A DNA stretch of 64,000 bases from Streptomyces rishiriensis. Lineage in GTDB: Bacteria > Actinomycetota > Actinomycetes > Streptomycetales > Streptomycetaceae. Each line of letters starts with the position of its first letter. Within the stretch, counting starts at the first letter, position 1. A program made the translations under genes and the position numbers. Location of the stretch: the NCBI RefSeq assembly GCF_003112535.1, contig NZ_BEWA01000026.1, positions 1 through 64,000 of the forward strand, given 5' to 3'. The notes below the pieces were generated by a model that ran no database searches, was not told the DNA's origin, and was given only the letters and a program-made list of their open reading frames with translations. Shown in pieces: positions 18,783-27,087 of the stretch.

Positions 18783-19328
18783 ATGAACAGCGACAGCGAC
18801 CTCCAGATCGCCGGCGACATCCTCGAAGTCCCCCACCTCCTGCAGGCCCCGCGCGAGCACCCGGCCACCGTGGCCGAGTTCGCCGGGCTGGCCCGCTCCG
18901 TCGCCGCCGACCGCGCCCGGTGGGAACACCTGGTCCGCTACGACGCGACGTCCCGCTGGTACCACCTGCTGCGCACCGGCCCCGGCTACGAGGTGTGGCT
19001 GCTGTCCTGGGTGCCCGGTCAGGGCAGCGGACCGCACGACCACGGCCGGTCCTCCGGCGTGCTCACCGTGCTGGACGGGGAGCTGACCGAGCGCACCGAA
19101 CGCGGCGAGCGGGTGCTCGGAGCCGGGGCGCAGCGGGTGTTCGCGCCGGGATACGTGCACGAGGTCGTCAACGACGCGCTGGAGCCGGCGGTCAGCCTGC
19201 ACGTCTACTTCCCGGGACTTACGGAGATGCCGATGCACCCGCGGTCACACGTGCGCACGGCCGGCGCGGCCACGATGGCGTGCGCGGCCCCCGTCGAGTA
19301 CGGCCCCGCGGACGCCGTCGGCGTATAG
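18783..19328 (+). CDS. Cysteine dioxygenase
   Basis: This 181-residue cupin-fold protein resembles type I cysteine dioxygenases, which oxidise cysteine to cysteine sulfinate with a mononuclear iron. The iron ligands are visible: His85 and His87 in GPHDHG, and His126 in GYVHEVVN. The C-terminal stretch after about residue 155 is variable and Ala/Pro-rich. Its last seven codons (19308-19328) form the first unit of a 21-base tandem repeat, and the TAG stop stands where most other units have CAG. The same frame stays open without interruption into fbiA. ATG at 18783 is the first credible start. Confidence 0.85.
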   Translation: MNSDSDLQIAGDILEVPHLLQAPREHPATVAEFAGLARSVAADRARWEHLVRYDATSRWYHLLRTGPGYEVWLLSWVPGQGSGPHDHGRSSGVLTVLDGELTERTERGERVLGAGAQRVFAPGYVHEVVNDALEPAVSLHVYFPGLTEMPMHPRSHVRTAGAATMACAAPVEYGPADAVGV

Positions 19329-19454
19329 CCGGACGCCGTCGGTGCGTGGCCGGCCGCCGTCGGCGTGCAGCCGGATGCCGACGGCGTGCAGCCGGATGCC
19401 GTCGGCGTGCAGCCGGACGTCGTCGGCGTGCAGCCGGACGTCGTCCGCTCGTAC
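19308..19454 (+). repeat. Seven-unit 21-bp tandem repeat across the end of the cysteine dioxygenase gene
   Basis: Seven imperfect 21-base units start at 19308, 19329, 19350, 19371, 19392, 19413 and 19434. The core unit is ccggatgccgtcggcgtgca plus g. Translated in the cysteine dioxygenase frame they read PDAVGVQ-type heptapeptides. The first unit contains the gene's stop codon and the last unit degenerates. The array ends 81 bases before fbiA. Confidence 0.95.
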
Positions 19455-19465
19455 GGGTGGGCGGG

Positions 19466-19500
19466 ATGTCCACAGGCGGGCGGTTGTCCACAACCGCCCG
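19466..19500. promoter_or_regulatory. DnaA-box-like pair within a hairpin upstream of fbiA
   Basis: ATGTCCACA (19466-19474) and TTGTCCACA (19484-19492) match 8 of 9 and 9 of 9 positions of the Streptomyces DnaA box. The second lies in a perfect 10-bp hairpin with a tcca loop (19477-19486 with 19491-19500). The hairpin, 35 bases before fbiA, could instead be a transcription attenuator. Confidence 0.4.
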
Positions 19501-19535
19501 TCGCGCTGTCGGCGCCGCCTGCGAGACTTGCCCTC

Positions 19536-20495
19536 ATGCGCATTGTGGTTCTGGCAGGCGGCATCGGCGGTGCCCGGTTCCTGCGCGGTCTGAAGCAGGC
19601 CGTGCCGGACGCGGACGTCACGGTCATCGGCAACACCGGCGACGACATCCATCTCTTCGGACTGAAGGTCTGCCCGGACCTCGACACGGTGATGTACACG
19701 CTCGGCGGCGGCATCAACGAGGAACAGGGCTGGGGGCGGGCCGACGAGACCTTCCACCTGAAGGAGGAGCTCGCCGCCTACGGCGCGGGGCCCGGCTGGT
19801 TCGGTCTGGGCGACCGGGACTTCGCCACGCACATCGTGCGGACGCAGATGATCGGCGCCGGCTATTCGCTGAGCGCGGTGACCGAGGCTCTGTGCGACCG
19901 GTGGAAGCCGGGCGTGCGGTTGATCCCCATGACGGACGACCGCGTCGAGACCCATGTGGCAGTCGAGGTCGACGGTGAGCGCAAGGCCGTGCACTTCCAG
20001 GAGTACTGGGTGCGGCTGCGGGCCTCGGTGCCGGCGGAGGCGGTCGTGCCCGTCGGCGCGGAGCAGGCGAAGCCGGCGCCGGGGGTGCTGGAGGCGATCG
20101 CGGAGGCGGACGTCGTGCTCTTCCCGCCGTCGAATCCGGTGGTCTCCGTCGGCACGATCCTCGCGGTGCCCGGCATCCGCGAGGCGATCGCCGAGGCAGG
20201 CGTGCCGGTGGTGGGCCTGTCCCCCATCGTCGGGGACGCGCCGGTGCGCGGCATGGCCGACAAGGTGCTCGCGGCGGTCGGCGTGGAGTCGACGGCCGCG
20301 GCGGTGGCTGAGCACTACGGCTCGGGACTGCTCGACGGCTGGCTCGTCGACACCGTGGACGCGGACGCGGTGGAGCGGGTGGAGGCGGCCGGGATCCGCT
20401 GCCGCGCCGTCCCGCTGATGATGAGCGACCTCGACGCGACCACGCAGATGGCCCGGGAGGCGTTGCGGCTGGCGGAGGAGGTGCGGGGCGCGTGA
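19536..20495 (+). CDS. fbiA: 2-phospho-L-lactate transferase family (CofD/FbiA), F420 biosynthesis
   Basis: FbiA joins a phospho-C3 unit (phosphoenolpyruvate in actinobacteria) to the deazaflavin Fo, giving (dehydro)F420-0. The 319-residue protein begins MRIVVLAGGIGGARFLRGL, the nucleotide-binding loop of the CofD family, and continues with TVIGNTGDDIHLFGLKVCPD and LGDRDFATHIVR. Later, FPPSNPVVSVGTILAVPGI and VGLSPIVGDAPVRGMADKVL are also diagnostic. Its stop overlaps the fbiB start by four bases (GTGA at 20492). The start ATG at 19536 lacks a strong ribosome site, and the frame is open upstream as far as the TAG at 19326. The pair fbiA-fbiB is the standard actinobacterial F420 operon. Confidence 0.95.
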   Translation: MRIVVLAGGIGGARFLRGLKQAVPDADVTVIGNTGDDIHLFGLKVCPDLDTVMYTLGGGINEEQGWGRADETFHLKEELAAYGAGPGWFGLGDRDFATHIVRTQMIGAGYSLSAVTEALCDRWKPGVRLIPMTDDRVETHVAVEVDGERKAVHFQEYWVRLRASVPAEAVVPVGAEQAKPAPGVLEAIAEADVVLFPPSNPVVSVGTILAVPGIREAIAEAGVPVVGLSPIVGDAPVRGMADKVLAAVGVESTAAAVAEHYGSGLLDGWLVDTVDADAVERVEAAGIRCRAVPLMMSDLDATTQMAREALRLAEEVRGA

Positions 20496-21805
20496 GCGGG
20501 TCCTTGGAGAGCGGTTACCGGGTCTGGGCCGTGACCGGGCTGCCCGAGGTGCGGGACGGGGACGACCTGGCCAAGCTGATCGCCGCCGCCGAGCCGGGGC
20601 TCGCCGACGGGGACGTGCTGCTGGTCACGTCGAAGATCGTGTCCAAGGCGGAGGGGCGGATCGTCCGGGCGGACGACCGGGAGGCCGCGATCGACGCCGA
20701 GACGGTCCGGGTGGTGGCCCGGCGCGGGGCGCTGCGGATCGTCGAGAACCGGCAGGGGCTGATCATGGCAGCGGCCGGGGTCGACGCGTCCAACACCCCG
20801 GCGGGCACGGTGCTGTTGCTGCCCGAGGACCCGGACGCGTCGGCGCGGGCGCTCCGCGAGGGGCTGCGGGACGCGCTCGGCGTCGACGTCGGGATCGTCG
20901 TCACCGACACCTTCGGGCGGCCCTGGCGGGCGGGGCTCACGGACGTGGCGATCGGCGCCGCCGGGGTGCGGGTGCTGGACGATCTGCGCGGGGACACCGA
21001 CGCGCACGGCAACGCGCTGAGCGCGACCGTCGTCGCCACGGCGGACGAGCTGGCCGCCGCCGGCGACCTCGTGAAGGGCAAGGCCGCGGGGCTTCCGGTC
21101 GCCGTGGTGCGGGGTCTGGGGCATGTGGTCGGGTCCGAGGGCGCCGAGGAGGGCGCCCGGGCGCTCGTGCGGGGGGCACGGGACGACATGTTCCGGCTCG
21201 GGACCTCGGAGGCGGTGCGGCTGGCGGTCACGCAGCGACGGACCGTGCGGTCCTTCACCGACGAGCCGGTCGACCCCGGAGCGGTGCGGCGGGCGGTGGC
21301 GGCGGCCGTCACCGCGCCGGCGCCGCATCACACGACGCCGTGGCGGTTCGTCCTGCTGGAGTCCCAGGAGGCGCGGTCGCGGCTGCTGGACGCGATGCGG
21401 GACGCGTGGATCGCGGATCTGCGGCGGGACGGGAAGTCCGAGGAGTCCATCGCCAAGCGGGTGCGGCGGGGAGACGTGCTGCGCAACGCGCCGTATCTCG
21501 TGGTGCCGTGTCTGGTGATGGACGGGTCGCACACCTACGGCGACGCGCGGCGGGACGCGGCCGAGCGGGAGATGTTCGTGGTCGCGACCGGGGCCGGCGT
21601 GCAGAACTTCCTGGTCGCGCTGGCCGGGGAGCGGCTGGGCTCCGCGTGGGTGTCGTCGACGATGTTCTGCCGGGACGTGGTCCGGGAGGTGCTCGCGCTG
21701 CCGGAGGGATGGGACCCGATGGGAGCGGTGGCGGTCGGACACGCGGCGGAGGAGCCACGGAACCGTCCGGAGCGGAACGTGGGCGACTTCGTCGTGGTGC
21801 GATGA
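20492..21805 (+). CDS. fbiB: Coenzyme F420:L-glutamate ligase / FMN-binding nitroreductase fusion (FbiB)
   Basis: FbiB has two domains. The N-terminal CofE-like domain (about 10-240) adds glutamates to F420-0; it carries LLVTSKIVSKAEGRIV, NTPAGTVLLLPEDPD and IVVTDTFGRPWRAGLTDVAIG. The C-terminal domain (about 245-437) is nitroreductase-like and binds FMN (QRRTVRSFTDEPVD, the PHHTTPWRFVLLES segment, and LGSAWVSSTMFC). In mycobacteria this domain reduces dehydro-F420-0. The 437-residue length is normal for the fusion. Translation is coupled to fbiA through the GTGA overlap. F420 would serve reductases elsewhere in the genome. Confidence 0.95.
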   Translation: MSGSLESGYRVWAVTGLPEVRDGDDLAKLIAAAEPGLADGDVLLVTSKIVSKAEGRIVRADDREAAIDAETVRVVARRGALRIVENRQGLIMAAAGVDASNTPAGTVLLLPEDPDASARALREGLRDALGVDVGIVVTDTFGRPWRAGLTDVAIGAAGVRVLDDLRGDTDAHGNALSATVVATADELAAAGDLVKGKAAGLPVAVVRGLGHVVGSEGAEEGARALVRGARDDMFRLGTSEAVRLAVTQRRTVRSFTDEPVDPGAVRRAVAAAVTAPAPHHTTPWRFVLLESQEARSRLLDAMRDAWIADLRRDGKSEESIAKRVRRGDVLRNAPYLVVPCLVMDGSHTYGDARRDAAEREMFVVATGAGVQNFLVALAGERLGSAWVSSTMFCRDVVREVLALPEGWDPMGAVAVGHAAEEPRNRPERNVGDFVVVR

Positions 21806-21814
21806 GTTCGTGGC

Positions 21815-21852
21815 GGTTCGGGGCGGCGACGCGGGTTCGGGGCGGCGACGCG
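21815..21852. repeat. Two 19-bp perfect tandem copies downstream of fbiB
   Basis: The unit ggttcggggcggcgacgcg occurs twice in direct succession (21815-21833 and 21834-21852), just after the fbiB stop. It is in noncoding sequence between fbiB and the glycosylase gene. No stem-loop is apparent. Confidence 0.9.
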
Positions 21853-22053
21853 CTGAGCCGTAGTGGGCCGGGCTGAGCCGCGGCGAGCCGGGCGCCAGGA
21901 TCGTTCGGCTCGGGTGGTGCGACCGGTGTGGGGGTGCGACAGGTGGGGGGGGTGCGGGTGATCCGAGTGGGATGTTCGTGGCCGGTGGGGTGAGGGGTGG
22001 GTGGTGCGCCTACTCTCGTAGCAGCCGTTTTCGTATGACCCGGGACATCCATC

Positions 22054-23079
22054 GTGGCAGGACGCTTCTCTCCGCGGCCCACGCGCACCACCGTGCGCGG
22101 CGGGCATGTCGGCGTGCCCGCGGGGGTGCCGCGGCAGGCGTCGGCGCCCGGACGGGTGCGCGACTGGACGCCGGAGGGGCCGCTCGATCTCGGGCTGGTG
22201 CTCGGGCCGCTGCGTCGGGGGCCGGGTGATCCGACGTTCCGGGCGATGCCGGACGGGTCCGTGTGGCGGGCCAGTCGCACCCCTGCGGGGCCGGGGACGC
22301 TGCGCGTCGCCGCCCGCGACGGCGCGGTGCGCGGCCAGGCGTGGGGGCCCGGGGCCGAGTGGCTGCTGGAGCAGTTGCCCGAGATGCTCGGGGCCGCGGA
22401 CACCCCGGAGGCGTTCGAGCCTCGGCATCGGGTGGTGGCGATGGCCCGGCACCGGCGGCCGGGGCTCAGACTGACGCGGACCGGACTGGTGCTGGAGTCG
22501 TTGATCCCGTCCGTGCTGGAGCAGAAGGTCACCACCGACGAGGCCTACCGGGCCTGGCGGTTGCTGGTGCGCAAGTTCGGCGAGCCGGCGCCGGGGCCCG
22601 CGGCGGGCGGCCGGCTGTGGGTGATGCCGGCGCCGCGGACCTGGGCGCTGATCCCGTCGTGGGAGTGGCATCTGGCCGGGGTCGACGACAAGCGGGCGTC
22701 GACGATCCTGCGGGCCGTGCGGGTGGCGGGGCGGCTGGAGGAGGCGACACGGATGGCTCCGGCCGCGGCGCAGGCGCGGTTGGAGGTCCTGCCGGGGATC
22801 GGTCCCTGGACGTCCGCGGAGACCGTGCAGCGCAGTCATGGCGCGGCGGACGCGGTGACCGTGGGGGATCTGCATCTGCCGGGGATCGTGGGGTGGGCGC
22901 TGGCCGGGAACCGGGACGCCGACGACGCCCTGATGCTGGAGCTGCTGGAGCCCTACGCGGGGCGGGAGCCGGAGCAGGAGGGACAGCGGCACCGGGCGGC
23001 CCGGCTGATCCTGCTCAGTGGACACGTGCCGTCCCGGCGGGTTCCGAAGATGCCTCGGTGGGACATCGGGAAGCTGTGA
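22054..23079 (+). CDS. DNA glycosylase, AlkA/HhH-GPD superfamily
   Basis: The 341-residue protein has a C-terminal HhH-GPD base-excision domain (about 150-320). LVLESLIPSVLEQKVT begins the fold. The helix-hairpin-helix is LEVLPGIGPWTSAETV, and the catalytic Asp is in VTVGDLHLPG. An N-terminal beta-rich portion (about 35-130) resembles the AlkA N-domain. It probably excises alkylated purines (3-methyladenine type), but no Lys typical of bifunctional lyases is seen in the hairpin. The GTG start at 22054 is tentative. It converges with the nucleotidyltransferase gene. Confidence 0.88.
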   Translation: MAGRFSPRPTRTTVRGGHVGVPAGVPRQASAPGRVRDWTPEGPLDLGLVLGPLRRGPGDPTFRAMPDGSVWRASRTPAGPGTLRVAARDGAVRGQAWGPGAEWLLEQLPEMLGAADTPEAFEPRHRVVAMARHRRPGLRLTRTGLVLESLIPSVLEQKVTTDEAYRAWRLLVRKFGEPAPGPAAGGRLWVMPAPRTWALIPSWEWHLAGVDDKRASTILRAVRVAGRLEEATRMAPAAAQARLEVLPGIGPWTSAETVQRSHGAADAVTVGDLHLPGIVGWALAGNRDADDALMLELLEPYAGREPEQEGQRHRAARLILLSGHVPSRRVPKMPRWDIGKL

Positions 23080-23132
23080 GGCAGGCGGTGGGGGGCTCCC
23101 CGGGGAGGCACTCCCCGGAGGCCCCGGACGCG

Positions 23133-23173
23133 CTGACGACTCCTGACTGACGACTCCTGACTGACGACTCCTA
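23133..23173. repeat. Three-unit 14-bp tandem repeat at a convergent gene end
   Basis: The unit ctgacgactcctga is present at 23133-23146 and 23147-23160, with a third partial copy at 23161-23173. The third runs into the nucleotidyltransferase stop codon (complement of 23171-23173). It is probably replication slippage in noncoding DNA. Confidence 0.9.
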
Positions 23174-24253
23174 CTGGTCCGACGAGAAGCGGACCGCGCC
23201 GGCCGGGATCCTCGCGTCGCACCACACCCTCGCGCCCTCGCGGAGTTCGTTGTCCGGGCCGACGACCGCGCCGTCGCCGATGACCGTCCCGGTGAGGACG
23301 GAGCGTTCGCCGACGCGGGCCCGGGCGCCGATGAGCGAGTCGGTGATGACGGCGCCGGGTTCGATGACCGCGCCGGGCAGGATCGTCGAGCCGAAGACCC
23401 GCGCGCCCTCCGCGACGAACGCGCCCTCGCCCACCACCGTGCCGCCCGTCAGCTTCGCGTCGGGGGCGACCCGCGCCGTCGGCAGGATGAGCCGGTCGCC
23501 GCACCGGCCGGGGACCGCGGGCGAGGGGGCCCGGCCGAGGACCAGGTCCGCCGAGCCGCGGACGAACGCCGCCGGGGTGCCCAGGTCCAGCCAGTACGTC
23601 GAGTCGACCATGCCCTGGAGGTGCGCTCCGGCCGAGAGCAGGCCGGGGAACGTCTCGCGCTCCACCGACACCGGGCGGCCCTGCGGGATCGTGTCGATGA
23701 CCGAGCGGCGGAAGACGTACGCGCCGGCGTTGATCTGGTCGGTGACGATCTCCTCGGGGGTCTGGGGCTTCTCCAGGAAGGCCAGGACCCTGCCCGTCCC
23801 GTCCGTGGGGACCAGGCCGTAGGCCCGTGGGTCCGTCACCTGGGTGAGGTGCAGGGAGACGTCCGCTCCCGTCGTCTCGTGGGTGGCCACCAGGCGTCCG
23901 ATGTCCAGGCCGGTGAGGATGTCGCCGTTGAAGACCAGGACCGGGTCGTCCGGGGCCGAGGTGAGACGGGACGCCACGTTGCGGATCGCGCCGCCCGTGC
24001 CGAGGGGTTCGTCCTCCGTCACGTACTCGATGTGCAGGCCGAGGGCCGAGCCGTCGCCGAAGTACGGTTCGAAGACCTCGGCCAGATAGCTCGTCGCCAG
24101 GACGATGTGGTCCACGCCCGCCGCTCGCGCCCGCGCCAGCTGGTGCGTGAGGAACGGCACCCCCGCCGCCCTGACCATGGGTTTGGGCGTGTGCACCGTG
24201 AGGGGGCGCAGCCTGGTGCCCTTGCCGCCGACCAGGAGGATCGCTTCAGTCAC
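23171..24253 (-). CDS. Sugar nucleotidyltransferase, mannose-1-phosphate guanylyltransferase-like
   Basis: The 360-residue cytoplasmic enzyme has an N-terminal nucleotidyltransferase domain (1-230) with EAILLVGGKGTRLRPLT and TPKPMVRAAGVPFL. A C-terminal left-handed beta-helix of hexapeptide-like repeats (about 255-350: VVGEGAFVAEGARVFGSTIL and on) follows. The group includes GDP-mannose pyrophosphorylases and glucose-1-phosphate thymidylyltransferases. Nearby manA and manB favour mannose 1-phosphate, giving GDP-mannose, but base specificity is not proven by sequence. GTG at 24253 opens directly on the family start (TEAILLVGGKG) and is preferred over the frame's upstream ATG at 24403. Confidence 0.88.
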   Translation of the reverse strand: MTEAILLVGGKGTRLRPLTVHTPKPMVRAAGVPFLTHQLARARAAGVDHIVLATSYLAEVFEPYFGDGSALGLHIEYVTEDEPLGTGGAIRNVASRLTSAPDDPVLVFNGDILTGLDIGRLVATHETTGADVSLHLTQVTDPRAYGLVPTDGTGRVLAFLEKPQTPEEIVTDQINAGAYVFRRSVIDTIPQGRPVSVERETFPGLLSAGAHLQGMVDSTYWLDLGTPAAFVRGSADLVLGRAPSPAVPGRCGDRLILPTARVAPDAKLTGGTVVGEGAFVAEGARVFGSTILPGAVIEPGAVITDSLIGARARVGERSVLTGTVIGDGAVVGPDNELREGARVWCDARIPAGAVRFSSDQ

Positions 24254-24487
24254 CTTTTCGTCTCTGCTTCCTGCCGGGACCGGCCGAACTGTCATTCGGC
24301 CGGCCAGTGTATGCAGACCCTTGTGTGGCGACTTCCAGGCCGTGGGCGTTCCGTCCCGGTCCCGGCAGAGTGTCCCCCCGACGGCTGCGGAATGTGCCCC
24401 CATCCGGATGCGCGCTCCGGCCGTTCGGGGGCACGGGACCCCCGGGGCCTCCCCCGGCCCCGGAGCTCCCGGACGCGACCGCCCGGT

Positions 24488-26107
24488 TCAGCGCCCCTGG
24501 TAGCGCGCCGCGGTCGAGCGGGCCGAGCCGAGCTTGCCGTAGAGCTGTTTGCCGGGGCACTCCGTGGCGAACCCGTCCCGGTGGCCCGAGATCACGTTCA
24601 GTCGTACGCTCTTTCCCTTTGCGTAGAGGTTGCCACCCGCGGACGTGAGGTATGTCTTGCCCTGCGGGTTCGCCCCGAAGAGGCCGAGCTTCCACGCCGT
24701 CAGACGGGCGACGGCGTCGACCGTGGCGGCGTTGGGCTTGGCGCTGCCGAAGGTGCCGAGGACGGCGATGCCCATGCTGTTGGTGTTGAACCCGAGGGTG
24801 TGGGCGCCGAGAACCGGCTTCGCCACTCCCCCCGCGCGGCCCTCGTAGATCTTCCCGCACCTGTCGACGAGGAAGTTGTAGCCGATGTCCCGCCAGCCCA
24901 TGCTCTTGACGTGGTAGCGGTAGATGCCGCGGATGACGGACGGGGCCTGGGCGCAGGTGTAGCTGTTGCCCGACGCCGTGTGGTGCACGAACGCGGCCTT
25001 GACCGTCGTCGTGTAGCGGAAGCCGCTCTCGCGCAGGTTCTCGTCGGCGCCCCAGCCGCGGCGCGTGACGATGGTCGGGCGCGGGCCGATGTACGGCGTG
25101 GCCCGCTGGGCCTGCGTCAGCTCGGCGCCGCGCAGGGCGAAGAGTTCGCGTTCGGTGGCCGGGCGGTCCAGGCCCGGGATCTCCAGGGCGCCGAGCGGGG
25201 CGAGGGCTTCGTTGGCGGCGGATGCCTCGGTGGCCTCGGCCGACATGTCGGCCACCATGTCGGTCGGCATGTCGGCCGTCTTGGTCTCCCCGTCGTCGTC
25301 CCCGCCGTTGCCCCCGCTCGCCTCGGCGTCGGATCCGTCCGCGGCGCCCGGCTCGCCCGGCGGGTCGGCTTCGGGGGGCAGCGTCCGGCCGTGCGGGGGG
25401 CCCGCCGGGGCGTGTTCGGGGGCGGCCTCGCCCGGGTCGACGAGGTCCACGCGCAGACCGGCGGGGAGCGGGACGACGGTCGAGAGGGTGCGGGCGCCAC
25501 GGCCCGTCTCCTCGGTGCGGCGTTCGGTCTGCGGACGGACGCGGACCTCGACGCCGTCGGAGTCGCCGACCCAGAGCGGGGCCGTGGCGCCGCGGACCCG
25601 GCCCGAGGCGCTCTCGGGGGTGCCGGGGTCGGCGCCGTGGTCGGCGTTGTGGGTCTCGACGTCCTGCCAGCCGGACCAGGCGTCGGCGCCGGCCGGCCGG
25701 GTGCGGACCTGGACGCGGCCGTGGAGCTCGGCGGACGGGTCGTCCCAGACCACGCCGAGGAGGGAGAAGTGGCGCACCTCGCGGCGGGACAGTCCCTGGC
25801 CGGGGCCGCCGCCGAGGGCACGGTCGCCGGTGAGGGGGGCGAGGGGCAGCGACTGGGTGCTGCCCGGGAGGTCGGGAAGATCAGGACGGTCGGGAACCCC
25901 GGCGACCCCGGGGCGGGTTGAAGTGGTCCGGGTGTCGGGGCTCGTGGCCCTGACGGTCCCGGCGGACGCCGCCTCCGCGGCCGGTGCCGGTCGCACCGTC
26001 GCCGCGTCGGCGGGCGGCGTCAGCGGGAGGGCGAGAGCCGCCGCGCAGGTGACGCCGATCGAGGAAGCAAGCAATCCACGCATGCCAACGATCCTGGACA
26101 TAGTCAT
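24488..26107 (-). CDS. Secreted N-acetylmuramoyl-L-alanine amidase (PGRP/amidase_2 domain)
   Basis: The 539-residue protein has a signal peptide (about 9-35, ending PADAA). A long extracellular region (36-335) rich in Pro, Thr and Asp follows, with a Met/Asp-rich stretch (DMPTDMVADMSAEA). The C-terminus (about 345-535) is a peptidoglycan-recognition amidase domain. Zinc ligands fit AFVHHTASGN, then GHRDGFATECPG; GYNFLVDRCGKIYEGRAGG is the family core. It should cut the amide between muramic acid and stem peptide. The frame runs upstream to 27166, but those codons overlap the divergent TIGR03089 gene. ATG 26107 (or 26101) gives a proper signal peptide. Confidence 0.92.
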   Translation of the reverse strand: MTMSRIVGMRGLLASSIGVTCAAALALPLTPPADAATVRPAPAAEAASAGTVRATSPDTRTTSTRPGVAGVPDRPDLPDLPGSTQSLPLAPLTGDRALGGGPGQGLSRREVRHFSLLGVVWDDPSAELHGRVQVRTRPAGADAWSGWQDVETHNADHGADPGTPESASGRVRGATAPLWVGDSDGVEVRVRPQTERRTEETGRGARTLSTVVPLPAGLRVDLVDPGEAAPEHAPAGPPHGRTLPPEADPPGEPGAADGSDAEASGGNGGDDDGETKTADMPTDMVADMSAEATEASAANEALAPLGALEIPGLDRPATERELFALRGAELTQAQRATPYIGPRPTIVTRRGWGADENLRESGFRYTTTVKAAFVHHTASGNSYTCAQAPSVIRGIYRYHVKSMGWRDIGYNFLVDRCGKIYEGRAGGVAKPVLGAHTLGFNTNSMGIAVLGTFGSAKPNAATVDAVARLTAWKLGLFGANPQGKTYLTSAGGNLYAKGKSVRLNVISGHRDGFATECPGKQLYGKLGSARSTAARYQGR

Positions 26108-26223
26108 ACATATCTGTCCATCGGGGAATTGACGGGCCGTCGACGTGCGTTCCGCCGAACCGGTGGCTCCGCGAAGGCCCGGCGGCCGGTGCGCCACCGT
26201 GGGCGGCGCGTACGCTTCTGCGG

Positions 26224-26982
26224 GTGACTGCCACCGATCGCACCCCTGCCGACCTGCTGCGTTCCGCACTCGCCGCGGATCCCGCGCGCCCCCTGGTGAC
26301 CTTCTACGACGACACCACGGGCGAGCGGGTCGAATTGTCCGTGGCCACCTTCGCCAACTGGGTGGCCAAGACCGCGAACCTCCTCCAGGACGGGCTGTCC
26401 GCCGAGCCGGGCGACCGGGTCGCGCTGCTGCTGCCCGCGCACTGGCAGACGGCGGTGTGGCTGATGGCGTGCGCGTCGACCGGGGTCGTCGCGGACGTGG
26501 CCGGGGATCCGTCGCGGGCGGACTTCGTGGTGGCCGGGCCCGGAGGCTTCGAGGCGGGGCTGGCGTGCCGCGGCGAGCGGTACGCGCTGTCGCTGGCCCC
26601 GCTCGGGCGGCGGTTCGTGCCCGGCCCTCCGGAGGGGTACGACGACTACGCCGTGGCCGTCCCGGGCTTCGGGGACCGGTTCGCGCCGTACGCCCCGGTG
26701 GACCCCGAGGAGCCCGCGCTGATCGTCGCCGGGGCCGAGTACACCGGCGCCGAGATCGTGGAGCGGGCGCGCGCCGAGGCTTCGGGTCTTGGGCTGACCG
26801 GGCCCGGGTCGCGGCTGCTGTCGGGGCTGCCGTACGACACCTGGGAGGGGCTGAGCGCCGGGCTGTACGCGCCGCTGGCGAGCGGTGGCTCGGTGGTGCT
26901 GTGCCGGAACCTGGCGGCGGCCGACGAGGAGACCGTGGCCCGGCGGGTGGAGAGCGAGCGGGTGACGGCCACGGCCCGGTAG
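26224..26982 (+). CDS. TIGR03089 family protein (short adenylation-domain relative)
   Basis: This 252-residue protein resembles the N-terminal part of acyl-CoA synthetases and other AMP-forming enzymes (LVTFYDDTTGERVELS, FANWVAKTANLLQD, GDRVALLLPAHWQTAVWLMA). It lacks the ATP/AMP-binding loops and the whole C-terminal domain. It matches the actinobacterial TIGR03089 family in size and pattern. Catalysis is doubtful; function is unknown. It is divergent from the amidase and followed by two strong hairpins before the first LCP gene, so it is probably monocistronic. Confidence 0.88.
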   Translation: MTATDRTPADLLRSALAADPARPLVTFYDDTTGERVELSVATFANWVAKTANLLQDGLSAEPGDRVALLLPAHWQTAVWLMACASTGVVADVAGDPSRADFVVAGPGGFEAGLACRGERYALSLAPLGRRFVPGPPEGYDDYAVAVPGFGDRFAPYAPVDPEEPALIVAGAEYTGAEIVERARAEASGLGLTGPGSRLLSGLPYDTWEGLSAGLYAPLASGGSVVLCRNLAAADEETVARRVESERVTATAR

Positions 26983-27010
26983 GCGCCCCACGGCCCGGTG
27001 ACGGCCCCAT

Positions 27011-27087
27011 GCGTCGGCGGGCGAGGATCCCCGCCGACGCGGCCCGGCAACCGCCCCACGGGTCGGCGGGCGAGGGCCCCCGCCGAC
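27011..27087 (+). terminator. Two tandem terminator hairpins after the TIGR03089 gene
   Basis: The first is an 11-bp stem (gcgtcggcggg at 27011-27021 with 27030-27040). The second is a 9-bp stem (gtcggcggg at 27062-27070 with 27079-27087). Both have 8-base loops beginning cgagg. The second looks like a duplicate of the first. Confidence 0.8.
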
